A DNA stretch of 64,000 bases from Aequorivita soesokkakensis. Its GTDB lineage: Bacteria; Bacteroidota; Bacteroidia; Flavobacteriales; Flavobacteriaceae. Under the pieces are notes generated by a model. That model made no database searches and was not told the origin of the DNA. It worked only from the letters and a program-made list of their open reading frames with translations. The first letter of the stretch is position 1; the number at the start of each line of letters is the position of its first letter. Made by a program: the position numbers and the translations under genes. Positions 9,015-16,088 of the stretch are shown here, piece after piece. The stretch is from positions 124,001-188,000 of the forward strand of contig NZ_LXIE01000023.1 of assembly GCF_001641085.1 (NCBI RefSeq). Reading direction: 5' to 3'.

Positions 9015-9911
9015 ATGACAAAGCCCCGAATTGCCCTTGTCATTGGAATAGTTTGTATTTCCATTTTCCCCATTTTGGTAAAACTTAGCTTGTCGCCGGG
9101 TGTTATTTCAGCGTTTTATAGAATGGCGATTGCCGCGGCACTATTGGTTCCATTCAGTATTATTACTGGGAAGCTAAAAATTCCCAATCTTAAAATGTTG
9201 GGCCTTACAGTTTTGTGCGGTTTTATTTTTGCTGCCGATGTTGCTGTTTGGAACATCGCCATTCAGGAATCGACCGCAACTCAAGCTACGTTACTCACCA
9301 ATCTTTCACCAGTCTGGGTAGGGGTTGGTGCGTTTTTCTTCTTAAAAAACAAGCCAACTACTAATTTTTGGATAGGCACGGCAATTGCCATTTTCGGAAT
9401 GGTAACATTGGTTGGTTTTGGATTTTTCTTAGAACTAGATTTTGATCTGGCCTTTGTTTTTGCAATTCTTTCGGGAGTGTTTTATGCCGTTTATATGTTG
9501 CTTAGCAAATATGTGCTTTACGAAGTGGAAGTATTACCATTTATTACCATCAGCACACTTTCGTCGGCTATTTTCTTAGCAATCTTGAGTTATTTTATTG
9601 GACAACCTTTTTCAGGATTCAGCAATATGGGATGGTTTGTTTTGGTGGTTCAAGGTGTGGTTTGCCAATTGCTGGCGTGGCTACTTTTGGGCTATGCAAC
9701 AAAACATATGCGCGCCACGCGGGTTTCCGTTAGTCTTTTGGGACAGGCAGTTTTGACTACTATTTTGGCATGGCTTTTTATTGGCGAAGAAGTAAGTTTA
9801 CAAATGATTTTGGGCGGAGTTATTCTTTTATTCGGAATTCGAATTACTTTTTATTCGAAGAAACTGTGGTTGAAAAGGTCTTTTAATAACGAAACAATTG
9901 ATAATGTATAA
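9015..9911 (+). CDS. EamA/DMT-superfamily transporter
   Basis: The 298-residue inner-membrane protein has about ten hydrophobic helices in two similar EamA halves (about 5-140 and 150-285). Typical signatures are the N-terminal PILVKLSLSPGVISAFYRM, TQATLLTNLSPVWVGVGAFFF in the first half, and LLGQAVLTTILAWLFIGEEV in the second. Family members export metabolites or amino acids, but the substrate cannot be read from sequence. It has its own promoter candidate and is convergent with the slipin-like gene, with a hairpin between them. Confidence 0.88.
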   Translation: MTKPRIALVIGIVCISIFPILVKLSLSPGVISAFYRMAIAAALLVPFSIITGKLKIPNLKMLGLTVLCGFIFAADVAVWNIAIQESTATQATLLTNLSPVWVGVGAFFFLKNKPTTNFWIGTAIAIFGMVTLVGFGFFLELDFDLAFVFAILSGVFYAVYMLLSKYVLYEVEVLPFITISTLSSAIFLAILSYFIGQPFSGFSNMGWFVLVVQGVVCQLLAWLLLGYATKHMRATRVSVSLLGQAVLTTILAWLFIGEEVSLQMILGGVILLFGIRITFYSKKLWLKRSFNNETIDNV

Positions 9912-9947
9912 AAAGAAAGGCCGCCCTTTTGGACGACCTTTTGTAGC
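9910..9947 (-). terminator. Terminator between EamA and slipin-like genes
   Basis: The minus-strand transcript can form AAAGGUCGUCC/GGGCGGCCUUU with two G-U pairs and an AAAA loop, followed by UUCUUUUU. On the plus strand the same stem has two C-A mismatches, so it favours the slipin-like gene while possibly serving both. Confidence 0.75.
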
Positions 9948-9950
9948 AGG

Positions 9951-11051
9951 TTATTTGCCAGCGGCAAATATTTCCTTTAACTGCTTCACCATACCTCCGT
10001 TTCCAGAAACTGTGATCTCACCAATTTTGTCGGCGATGTTTTCCACAAATTCCATTTCCTTCAGTTTGTAAAGCATTTCGTTTTCTTCCATCAATTTGGC
10101 AGTGTTCAACAAGCTTCTGGTTGAAGCTGTTTCTTCACGCCTTGTGATTACGTTGGCTTGTGCTTTCTTTTGCGCCACCAAAACTTGGTTCATAATATCC
10201 TTCATTTCACCGGTCAAAATTACATCACGGATACCGCAGTTCAATACTGCTACACCCAACTTGGCCGCGGCTGTCTTTGTGTCTTCAAACACAGCTTTCG
10301 CAATTTGCGCTTTGTTTTCCAAAAGCTCATCAAGTGTATATGTTCCAACGTAGGAACGCAGCGCGAGCTGCAATGAAACGTACAATTGCTTTTCAAAATC
10401 CTTGTTTTCCAGCAACGCTTTCTCAATATCTATAACTTTGTACTGAGTATCAAAGTTGATACGGATTGCGGCTTTGTCTTGGGTCAACAATTCCTGTCCG
10501 GCAACTTCAAGTTGCAATTGACGCAAATCTACTTTTGCAATTTTGATGGTAGTGTCGTTCTTCCAAAAACGGTAGGTACCGCTTTCCAAAGTTTTCACAT
10601 ACACATCGTCCACAATAAATACGGCTTTTTCGAAAGCTGCCACTTCAAAAATTCTGATGTATTTGCTCAATTCAGTATTGCTGAAAAGCGCTTTATCAAT
10701 TTTCTCGGTAATGTAGATTTTGCTCAAATCCACAGTGGTGAATTCGTACTCAACCAAACCTTTCCAAAAAGCATATCTGCCAGATTTCAAAACTTGGCTA
10801 AAACGTTCGTTTTTGAAAACCAAAACCAATTCATTATCCTTCACTTCAATTATGTGAAGCATCGTTTTCAAATTTTCGTCTTTTAACAAAAGCTCCAATT
10901 CCTTTGGCGTGTTAAAAGCAACCGCCATGCTGCATTGCAGCACCGTTTTGCCAAAACCCAACCAGTGGATTCCTTGAGTGATTACGCCTTGGTAATCACC
11001 ATTTTTAAAAACCAAACCTACGTTTCCCGCGTTGATTCTTACTCTTTTCAT
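9951..11051 (-). CDS. Slipin/SPFH-domain protein without membrane segment
   Basis: The 366-residue product has a SPFH/prohibitin-type core around 180-300 (LTQDKAAIRINFDTQYKV, GVAVLNCGIRDVILTGEM, then VITRREETASTRSLLNTAKL), the slipin hallmark. The N-terminal third holds three similar beta-rich units, each ending in a phrase such as SGRYAFWK or SGTYRFWK. Typical slipins start with a membrane hairpin, but none is visible here, so this one may be cytosolic or peripherally bound. SPFH proteins scaffold membrane microdomains and oligomerise; the function here is unknown. I chose ATG at 11051 (MKRVRINAG); the earlier in-frame starts lack conserved sequence. Confidence 0.85.
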   Translation of the reverse strand: MKRVRINAGNVGLVFKNGDYQGVITQGIHWLGFGKTVLQCSMAVAFNTPKELELLLKDENLKTMLHIIEVKDNELVLVFKNERFSQVLKSGRYAFWKGLVEYEFTTVDLSKIYITEKIDKALFSNTELSKYIRIFEVAAFEKAVFIVDDVYVKTLESGTYRFWKNDTTIKIAKVDLRQLQLEVAGQELLTQDKAAIRINFDTQYKVIDIEKALLENKDFEKQLYVSLQLALRSYVGTYTLDELLENKAQIAKAVFEDTKTAAAKLGVAVLNCGIRDVILTGEMKDIMNQVLVAQKKAQANVITRREETASTRSLLNTAKLMEENEMLYKLKEMEFVENIADKIGEITVSGNGGMVKQLKEIFAAGK

Positions 11052-11521
11052 GATTTCTACATTTTTATAATTCAACATTAATTTGACAACGCCCGTCAAG
11101 GCATGTCCACTTACTTTTCAAGCTACCGGTGCTGCTTTTGGGTAAGGTTATTTTGGGCGTTTTCTGAAACGCATCTATTTTTCATTAAAGAAAACAGTAA
11201 AGGAAAATCATCCTTCCGGCACGGAAATACTGGGAATTTAAAGGGAAATAAATTGGTTTTATGTGAAGGGATTCAGCCGAAAGATTATTCAAAAAAGCGA
11301 AAAATCATTTCAAAAGAACCCGATTACAAAAAGCAACTGCTTCCTGTTTTTAAATTTGTCAGTATTTCAAAGTACGTTTGGGACTGTTGTTTAATACCTA
11401 CAAGGTTTTGAAAACCTTGCAGGAGAATAACAACCGATTTTCCATGTACTCTTTTCATCACAATTTTTCCAACGTGACAGGCTGGTGGTCTGTTTTTAAA
11501 AGTTGACCTTCTTTTCTGAAT
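11052..11521. other. Long intergenic region with one palindrome
   Basis: I see no credible gene in this ~470 bp. The open frame at 11103-11411 has no family resemblance. The only structure is the perfect palindrome at 11397-11423. Minus-strand promoter elements for the slipin-like gene should lie here, but I could not identify a clear box. Confidence 0.55.
11397..11423. repeat. 27-bp palindrome (CCTrCAAGGTTTT...)
   Basis: CAAGGTTTT-G-AAAACCTTG is a perfect 9-bp inverted repeat around one base. It extends to CCT/AGG with one mismatch pair. No T run follows, so it is more likely a dispersed palindromic element than a terminator. Confidence 0.65.
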
Positions 11522-11586
11522 GGTGGATTATGAGTCCACATCCTGCTTTAAAAGAGCAGTGCTCTATCCAACTGAGCTATCCCGAT
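11522..11586 (-). pseudogene. tRNA relic: Lys-like D and anticodon arms joined to a second anticodon arm
   Basis: Read on the minus strand, an intact D arm (GCTC/GAGC with AGTTGGATA) is followed by an anticodon arm CTGCT-CTTTTAA-AGCAG (TTT, Lys). In place of a T arm there is GTGGA-CTCATAA-TCCAC, whose seven-base loop looks like the CAT anticodon loop of a Met or Ile2 tRNA. There is no TTCRA T loop and no 3' partner for the 5' acceptor ATCGGGA. It is read as a non-functional chimera of two tRNA genes. Confidence 0.6.
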
Positions 11587-11590
11587 TATG

Positions 11591-11656
11591 CATCGAGAAC
11601 CGGATTCGAACCGGTGACACCTACTTCTGTTGTTCTAACCACTGAACTACCTCAAA
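11591..11656 (-). pseudogene. tRNA relic with deleted anticodon arm
   Basis: The acceptor (TTTGAGG / TCTCGAT, mostly paired), D arm (GTTC/GAAC) and perfect T arm (ACCGG-TTCGAAT-CCGGT) are present. Only 16 bases separate the D stem from the T stem where about 22 are needed, and they form no anticodon stem. The isotype is therefore unreadable and the gene is probably dead. Confidence 0.6.
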
Positions 11657-11660
11657 CCAA

Positions 11661-11690
11661 AATTGAGTGTGGGAGTCGAACCCACGTACA
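11661..11690 (-). pseudogene. tRNA 3'-end fragment (T arm and acceptor only)
   Basis: GTGGG-TTCGACT-CCCAC followed by ACTCAAT is a complete T arm with the 3' acceptor strand. No matching D arm or 5' acceptor ATTGAGT is found upstream on the minus strand. It lies five bases from the neighbouring relic. Confidence 0.6.
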
Positions 11691-11821
11691 CAGAGTGCGA
11701 TCGTTTTTTGGATAACAACCAATCCTTCAAATCAAGTTGGATATAAACCCGCGATGCATTTCTGCAACGGTTTATACAATGGTGCTATATAGAAACACGC
11801 AACAAGACTTGCTTGATAACT

Positions 11822-11885
11822 TAAATTCCAAATTTCAAAAACCAAATTCCAAAAACTTGAAACCTGAAACCTTCAACTTGAAACC
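11822..11885. repeat. Dispersed TTTGGAATTTGG-type repeat
   Basis: This is another copy of the 'ccaaattcc/aaacttgaaacc' family, lying between the tRNA relics and tRNA-Asp. Confidence 0.6.
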
Positions 11886-11892
11886 AATTTAG

Positions 11893-11965
11893 CAGTACCG
11901 ATGGGACTCGAACCCATACCTTCCCCATAGACAGTGGGGCGTTCTAGCCTTTGAACTACGGTACT
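11893..11965 (-). tRNA. tRNA-Asp (GTC)
   Basis: The cloverleaf is complete: acceptor AGTACCG/CGGTACT, D arm GTTC/GAAC, anticodon arm CCCCA-CTGTCTA-TGGGG (anticodon GTC), T arm ATGGG-TTCGAGT-CCCAT, and discriminator G, the Asp identity base. CCA is not encoded. It follows tRNA-Tyr by four bases on the same strand. Confidence 0.95.
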
Positions 11966-11969
11966 ATTG

Positions 11970-12051
11970 TGGGAGCGATAGGATTCGAACCTATTCAGCA
12001 TATGCAACAGATTTACAGTCTGCCCCGGCTCTCCAACTCCGGCGAACTCCC
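11970..12051 (-). tRNA. tRNA-Tyr (GTA)
   Basis: This is a class II tRNA with a long variable arm (TGCATATGCTGA), anticodon arm GCAGA-CTGTAAA-TCTGT (anticodon GTA), D arm CCGG/CCGG and T arm ATAGG-TTCGAAT-CCTAT. The 5' acceptor GGGAGTT pairs with CGCTCCC through five Watson-Crick pairs, one G-U and one mismatch, and the base at position 8 would be C rather than the near-universal U. It is probably functional but slightly irregular. Confidence 0.85.
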
Positions 12052-12053
12052 TT

Positions 12054-12086
12054 AAAACCGCTCCATTATTTATTGGAGCGGTTTGA
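12054..12086. terminator. Hairpin overlapping the TPR gene stop and abutting tRNA-Tyr
   Basis: AAACCGCTCC and GGAGCGGTTT form a perfect 10-bp stem. On the minus strand it overlaps the last codons and stop of the TPR gene, is followed by TTTTAA, and ends two bases before tRNA-Tyr. On the plus strand the tail is GACTTTTTCT. Confidence 0.65.
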
Positions 12087-12617
12087 CTTTTTCTCCTTTC
12101 TTTTAGTTTTACTTTTTTTCTTTTCCTTCCTTTTCTTCGGAAGTTTTTTCTTTACTCGTTCTATTTCGTTTTCGGCGAAAGTGATAAAGTGATTGTTCAG
12201 GCCTAATTTTAGTCCGCACTTGTATGCTTTCAACGCTTTTTTATTGCATTTTTGCGCTTCAAAAAGTTGACCCTGCAACAGGTTTAGCAATGCTTTGTCC
12301 GCACCTTTCAATAGTAATGCGTAGTCCAAAACTTTTTGTGCTTCTTCAAAATCCTCGTTACGAATCAATGTGTAAACGTAATCCGGATAAATTCTTGGAA
12401 GCTCCATTTTGCTGGCAACTGCGGCTTCAAAATAATGCTTGGCAGCTTCAAAATCGTTTAATTGATCTGCTTGTAAATTTGCCATTAAGCAAAGTGCCTG
12501 CACATTTTTTTCGTCATAAGACAAAGCGTAGTTTAAGGCTTCAATCGCTTCTTCTAAGGCGAAAGGATATGCGTCCAGCGCCTTGAACAAGTAAATATTG
12601 TGTGTATTTGTGTCCAT
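12066..12617 (-). CDS. TPR-repeat protein with Lys-rich tail
   Basis: Residues ~15-150 contain degenerate tetratricopeptide helices (ALEEAIEALNYALSYDEKN, AAKHYFEAAVASK, EEAQKVLDYALLLKG, NKKALKAYKCGLKLGL), a protein-binding scaffold. The last 30 residues are almost all Lys, Arg and Ser, a basic tail that could bind RNA or DNA. There is no signal peptide, so it is probably cytosolic, and the partner is unknown. Its stop codon lies inside a terminator-like hairpin immediately before the tRNA-Tyr/tRNA-Asp pair. Confidence 0.8.
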   Translation of the reverse strand: MDTNTHNIYLFKALDAYPFALEEAIEALNYALSYDEKNVQALCLMANLQADQLNDFEAAKHYFEAAVASKMELPRIYPDYVYTLIRNEDFEEAQKVLDYALLLKGADKALLNLLQGQLFEAQKCNKKALKAYKCGLKLGLNNHFITFAENEIERVKKKLPKKRKEKKKSKTKRKEKKSNRSNK

Positions 12618-12704
12618 TACAGTATGTTATTAATTGTTTTTTCAGAATTGATTCTGAATTCTTTTTTCCACTGTAACGGAAAGGGATACGTCAAAAATTG
12701 ACAT

Positions 12705-12742
12705 AAAAAAATCCGAAACAGTTTGTCGTGCTTCGGATTTTC
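12705..12742 (-). terminator. Terminator of the 26-codon microgene
   Basis: The minus-strand transcript forms AAAAUCCGAA...UUCGGAUUUUUUU, a 7-9 bp stem followed by a run of seven T. It begins 18 bp after the TAG of the small reading frame. Confidence 0.75.
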
Positions 12743-12759
12743 ATAGTAGCGGTTATTTT

Positions 12760-12840
12760 CTAACTATAAAATTTCCGAAGCTGGTTCTCTGGTAAATCAT
12801 CTACCCAGTTTTGTCCTTTTGTAATTGTTAGGTAAAACAT
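12760..12840 (-). CDS. Predicted 26-residue microprotein
   Basis: The frame is ATG to TAG, with peptide MFYLTITKGQNW then VDDLPENQLRKFYS. I do not recognise it. It lies on the minus strand in a ~700 bp region otherwise empty of genes, about 80 bp after a near-consensus -7 box at 12919-12927, and is followed directly by a strong intrinsic terminator. That layout argues for a real transcription unit. It could encode a peptide, or the transcript could be a small RNA in which the frame is incidental. There is no signal peptide or membrane segment. Confidence 0.45.
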   Translation of the reverse strand: MFYLTITKGQNWVDDLPENQLRKFYS

Positions 12841-12918
12841 AGCTTTTTTAATTATTGTTTATTATTATTTCTATTTTTTATTGTTGCAGTTGAAATTTCT
12901 TTCTCTAAAACTGCGGTG

Positions 12919-12927
12919 CAAATATTA
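12919..12927 (-). promoter_or_regulatory. Candidate -7 box TAATATTTG
   Basis: This matches TAnnTTTG with one extra spacer base, and is followed by CACCGC. The same TATTTGCACC word occurs before the second microgene at 13315-13322. Confidence 0.35.
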
Positions 12928-13135
12928 AATGCATTTTTTAATTACACAAATAAAATTTCAATTTATTTTATTGATAATCAAATAGTTATGCTGAATTTAG
13001 AATATAGAATTCCTGTTCGGTTTTTCACGAACTTTGAAATAATCCGCAACTTGCTGTCTATCATTTGCTTATTACTCAACTGCTATTTTGGCTTAGATGC
13101 TTTTCAAATACAATTAATTTTTAAAAAAAATCCAT

Positions 13136-13165
13136 AAAAAAAGGCACCCGATGTGTCGAGCGCCT
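13136..13165 (-). terminator. Terminator of the 38-codon microgene
   Basis: The minus-strand transcript forms AGGCGCUCGA-CACA-UCGGGUGCCU, a 10-bp stem with two G-U pairs, followed by seven T. Confidence 0.8.
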
Positions 13166-13190
13166 GAAATATCTTTTTATATGTGTTAAA

Positions 13191-13307
13191 TCACTTCAAA
13201 AAATAATTACATAACGCTCCGTATCGTAAAAATGGATCAACCATTTTGCGATATTCAGACTGACAAATCAGTCCTATTGGTGCATTATGTAAATTTGTGT
13301 TTTTCAT
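13191..13307 (-). CDS. Predicted 38-residue microprotein
   Basis: The frame is ATG to TGA. The peptide reads MKNTNLHNAPIGLICQSEYR, then KMVDPFLRYGALCNYFLK. I do not recognise it. It has two Cys residues, a mixed hydrophobic C-terminal half, and no signal peptide. A TATTTG word followed by CACCACA lies directly before the ATG, and the unit ends in a strong intrinsic terminator 26 bp after the stop. Together with the 26-codon frame 350 bp downstream it makes a tandem of tiny transcription units upstream of the tRNA cluster. An RNA-only function remains possible. Confidence 0.45.
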   Translation of the reverse strand: MKNTNLHNAPIGLICQSEYRKMVDPFLRYGALCNYFLK

Positions 13308-13314
13308 TGTGGTG

Positions 13315-13322
13315 CAAATATG
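13315..13322 (-). promoter_or_regulatory. Candidate -7 box CATATTTG
   Basis: This is a seven-of-eight match to TAnnTTTG only seven bases before the ATG at 13307. The transcript would therefore have almost no leader. Confidence 0.35.
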
Positions 13323-13364
13323 CGTTAATTTTTGGCTAATTTCCAAATGTTTAGCAAATGGATT

Positions 13365-15443
13365 TTATAAATACAATCCGAGTTTTATCTTCCAATAAGG
13401 CAATTTTTCTTCAAAATATTCAAAATATGGTTTCAGTACTTCGGGGTTTTCAAGTGTTTTTTCAGCATTTTTTATTTGCTGAATTTCTTCGGAAGAAATA
13501 AATTGTGAAAAGTCAAAAGCTTCACCAAGTTGGTGCATTTTTATGAAATGTCCATAAACGGAATCTTCAGAAAGTCCACGTTTTTCAGCTATTTCAGATG
13601 GAGAAAGATTTTCTTCCATAAACATTTTATAGCTTCTTTCGTGTGTTGGCAAATCATTTTCCAAAGTATCTAAATGTCGATTGATTACTTTTAGAAAATC
13701 ATCTGCATATTTCTCAAGCTTTGCCTGTCCAACTCCAGAAACTTCCGCAAATTCTTCCCGATTTCTCGGCTTTTTGAATTCCATGTCTTCCAGCGAGGCA
13801 TCGCCAAAGACCACAAATGCTGGCTTATTTATTTCTTGTGCCAGTTTTAGGCGCAATTCCCGAAGTTTGTCAAAAAGCTCGGCGCGTTTTCGTGGAGCCC
13901 GTTCGGTTTTTACTTTTTCCACTTCTTTAATGATGTTTGCCAATCGTACTTTTTTTCCTTCAAATAAAACCTTTTTGGCTAATGGCGTGAGCAATAATCG
14001 ACCGTTTTCATGAAAATAAATTTGTAAAACGCCTTGGTTTAAAAGTTGAATGACATACTGCTGCAAGTCGCGCCACGAAATATCTTTTGCGGCGCCGAAG
14101 GTTTTGATTTTCTGATATCCTTTGTCGTAAACTTGTGCATTTTGTGAACCCCGAAGAACGTCCAAAACCATTCCTAATGCCTCTTGTTCTTGTAATCGTG
14201 CAACGGCAGAGCATACTTTTTGCGCGATTAAAGTTCCGTCAAAATATTTGGGAGGAGTTTTGCAGATATCGCAATTGCCACAATCTTCTGTGATATGTTC
14301 CCCAAAATAACCGAGTAAAGCTTTTCTTCTACAACTCAGCGCTTCTGCAAATTGTTGCATCCGTTCGAGTTTCGCTAATTGATAGGTTTCTGTTTCAGAG
14401 CCTTCGGCAAATTTTCTGAGCATAATAACATCCGCAAAACTGTAAAAAAGTATGGTATGTGCTGGTAAGCCATCACGTCCGCTCCGGCCAATTTCTTGAT
14501 AATAGCCATCGATATTTTTAGGCATATTATAGTGGATTACCCAACGCACATTACTTTTGTCGATGCCCATTCCAAAAGCAATTGTTGCAACAATTATTGG
14601 AGTTCGATCGTTCAAAAAATTATCTTGAACCGTATTTCTTTCTTCGGAAGTCAAGCCAGCGTGATAGGCTTCAGCTTTGTAACCTTTGGTTTTTAAAGTT
14701 GCTGCTAGTTTTTCTGTACTTTTTCTACTCAAACAATAGATGATTCCACTTTCATCGGAATGGTTTTTCAGAAAATCTAAAATCTGCTTGTTGCGGTTTT
14801 GACCGGGCCGAACATCTAAATATAAATTGGGTCTATCAAAAGAGGCTATAAAAGTTTTGGCTTCGGGAATTGAAAGTTGTGTTGCAATATCTTCCCGAGT
14901 GGCTCGGTCTGCGGTTGCGGTGAGTGCAATCAACGGAACATTTGGAAATTGTTCTTTCAGGCTTTTCAGTTGTGTATATGCTGGTCGAAAATCGTGACCC
15001 CAACTGGAAATACAGTGCGCTTCGTCAACGGCAAAAAGACTAACTTTTATTGAATTCAGAATAAAGTTTAACTGCGGTAGACTTTCTGGAGCAACATACA
15101 AAAGCTTCAAATCTCCATTTTGAAGATTTTTTAAAACCTGCTGTTGTTCTTCATAAGGTTGGGAACTGTTGAAAAATTCTGCGGAAATACCATTTGCTTT
15201 TAATGCATCCACTTGATCTTTCATTAAAGCGATTAGTGGTGAAATGACCATTGTAGTTCCTTCCAAAGCCAAAGCCGGCAATTGAAAACACAATGATTTT
15301 CCGCCACCAGTGGGCATAATGGCAATGGTGTCTTTTTGATCAAAAACGTTTTTTATTATCTCTTCTTGATTCGGAAGAAATGTTTCATAACCGAAATGCG
15401 TTTTGAGAAGATCCTGAATAGGGTGCTGGGCAGTTGTTTCCAT
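13365..15443 (-). CDS. recQ: ATP-dependent DNA helicase RecQ
   Basis: RecQ is a 3'-5' DNA helicase acting at stalled forks and in recombination. The 692-residue product has Walker A MPTGGGKSLCFQLPAL (~43-58), the DEAH box in DEAHCISSWGHDFRP, motif VI IGRSGRDG, the zinc-binding cysteines of the RQC region (CRRKALLGYF...CGNCDIC), a winged helix, an HRDC-type domain (~560-610, REEFAEVSGVGQAKLEKYAD) and a C-terminal HTH_40-like segment (SPSEIAEKRGLSEDSVYGHF). All parts are intact. The ATG at 15443 gives the normal N-terminus. Confidence 0.95.
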   Translation of the reverse strand: METTAQHPIQDLLKTHFGYETFLPNQEEIIKNVFDQKDTIAIMPTGGGKSLCFQLPALALEGTTMVISPLIALMKDQVDALKANGISAEFFNSSQPYEEQQQVLKNLQNGDLKLLYVAPESLPQLNFILNSIKVSLFAVDEAHCISSWGHDFRPAYTQLKSLKEQFPNVPLIALTATADRATREDIATQLSIPEAKTFIASFDRPNLYLDVRPGQNRNKQILDFLKNHSDESGIIYCLSRKSTEKLAATLKTKGYKAEAYHAGLTSEERNTVQDNFLNDRTPIIVATIAFGMGIDKSNVRWVIHYNMPKNIDGYYQEIGRSGRDGLPAHTILFYSFADVIMLRKFAEGSETETYQLAKLERMQQFAEALSCRRKALLGYFGEHITEDCGNCDICKTPPKYFDGTLIAQKVCSAVARLQEQEALGMVLDVLRGSQNAQVYDKGYQKIKTFGAAKDISWRDLQQYVIQLLNQGVLQIYFHENGRLLLTPLAKKVLFEGKKVRLANIIKEVEKVKTERAPRKRAELFDKLRELRLKLAQEINKPAFVVFGDASLEDMEFKKPRNREEFAEVSGVGQAKLEKYADDFLKVINRHLDTLENDLPTHERSYKMFMEENLSPSEIAEKRGLSEDSVYGHFIKMHQLGEAFDFSQFISSEEIQQIKNAEKTLENPEVLKPYFEYFEEKLPYWKIKLGLYL

Positions 15444-15470
15444 TTTCGTAAAAATAAAGTTTTAAAATTT

Positions 15471-15500
15471 AAAAAGCCCCCACCAGAAGCGGGGGCTTTG
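15471..15500 (-). terminator. Strong terminator after ssb
   Basis: AAAGCCCCCGC and its partner GGGGGCTTT flank a short loop. On the minus strand, downstream of ssb, the stem is followed by TTTTTAAATTTT. The 10-bp GC-rich stem is among the strongest in the window. Confidence 0.85.
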
Positions 15501-15512
15501 TTAGCCAGTCAT

Positions 15513-15848
15513 TTATTTACTCCCCAGCATGACTAGCTCATTACATACTACCTCGGTTATATATCGTTTATTTCCTTCTTTGTCATCATATGACCTTGAA
15601 GTAAGTTTGCCTTCAACAGCAACTTCTTTTCCTTTAGTAACATAATTTTCAATAATTTCAGCGGTTTTCCCCCAGGCCACAATATTATGCCATTGGGTGT
15701 CCGTAATCTTTTCCCCTTTTTGATTTTTGTAGGTTTCATTTGTAGCAATACTGAATTTTGCTAATTTCTTTCCTCCATCAAGATTAATGATTTCAGGATC
15801 GTTTCCTAAGTTTCCAATCAACTGTACTTTGTTTCTAAGTGTGCTCAT
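15513..15848 (-). CDS. ssb: Single-stranded DNA-binding protein, short form without acidic tail
   Basis: The 111 residues form one OB fold: MSTLRNKVQLIGNLGNDPEI, FSIATNETYKN, the conserved TQWHNIVAWGKTAEIIENYV and KGKEVAVEGKLTSRSY. Typical bacterial SSBs are 140-180 residues and end in an acidic DDDIPF-like tip that recruits RecQ, RecO and others. This one stops right after the OB fold at ELVMLGSK, so it cannot use that docking tip. It may be an accessory SSB beside a full-length copy elsewhere. It lies 69 bp upstream of recQ on the same strand, with a strong terminator in between. Confidence 0.9.
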   Translation of the reverse strand: MSTLRNKVQLIGNLGNDPEIINLDGGKKLAKFSIATNETYKNQKGEKITDTQWHNIVAWGKTAEIIENYVTKGKEVAVEGKLTSRSYDDKEGNKRYITEVVCNELVMLGSK

Positions 15849-16088
15849 GATTTCTAATTTTTATTGTTAAACAATTGATACTATCGAACTTCATTTTATT
15901 CGACAGGACAAACTTACATTGGCTTCCAAACTTTAGTTGGTTGTTACATATTTACTTTCGTTTATAGTTGTTTGTAACCGTTTGAAAACGAGTATAATTT
16001 TGCAAATCAATAGTTTACATATAATGGTTCATATTTTAAATTTTCGTACTTTCAACTACTGAAGAGTAATTTTTAACAAGCTTGACTT
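15849..16088. other. Intergenic region between divergent ssb and TMEM175-like genes
   Basis: This is AT-rich divergent promoter space. A TACTTTCA word near 16049 is a weak -7 candidate for the plus-strand gene. There is no hairpin. Confidence 0.4.

Noticed and set aside
10386-10886. 166-codon open frame on the plus strand
   Set aside because: It is antisense to the slipin-like gene. It is Phe-rich with no motif, a shadow frame.
11103-11411. 102-codon open frame beside the slipin-like gene
   Set aside because: There is no promoter, no family similarity and an odd composition; it ends in the palindrome.
11503-11715. 70-codon open frame across the tRNA relics
   Set aside because: The DNA is explained by tRNA arms on the other strand.
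12916-13137. 73-codon open frame between the two microgenes
   Set aside because: It is AT-driven and hydrophobic, lies opposite the microgene promoter, and has no start context or terminator.
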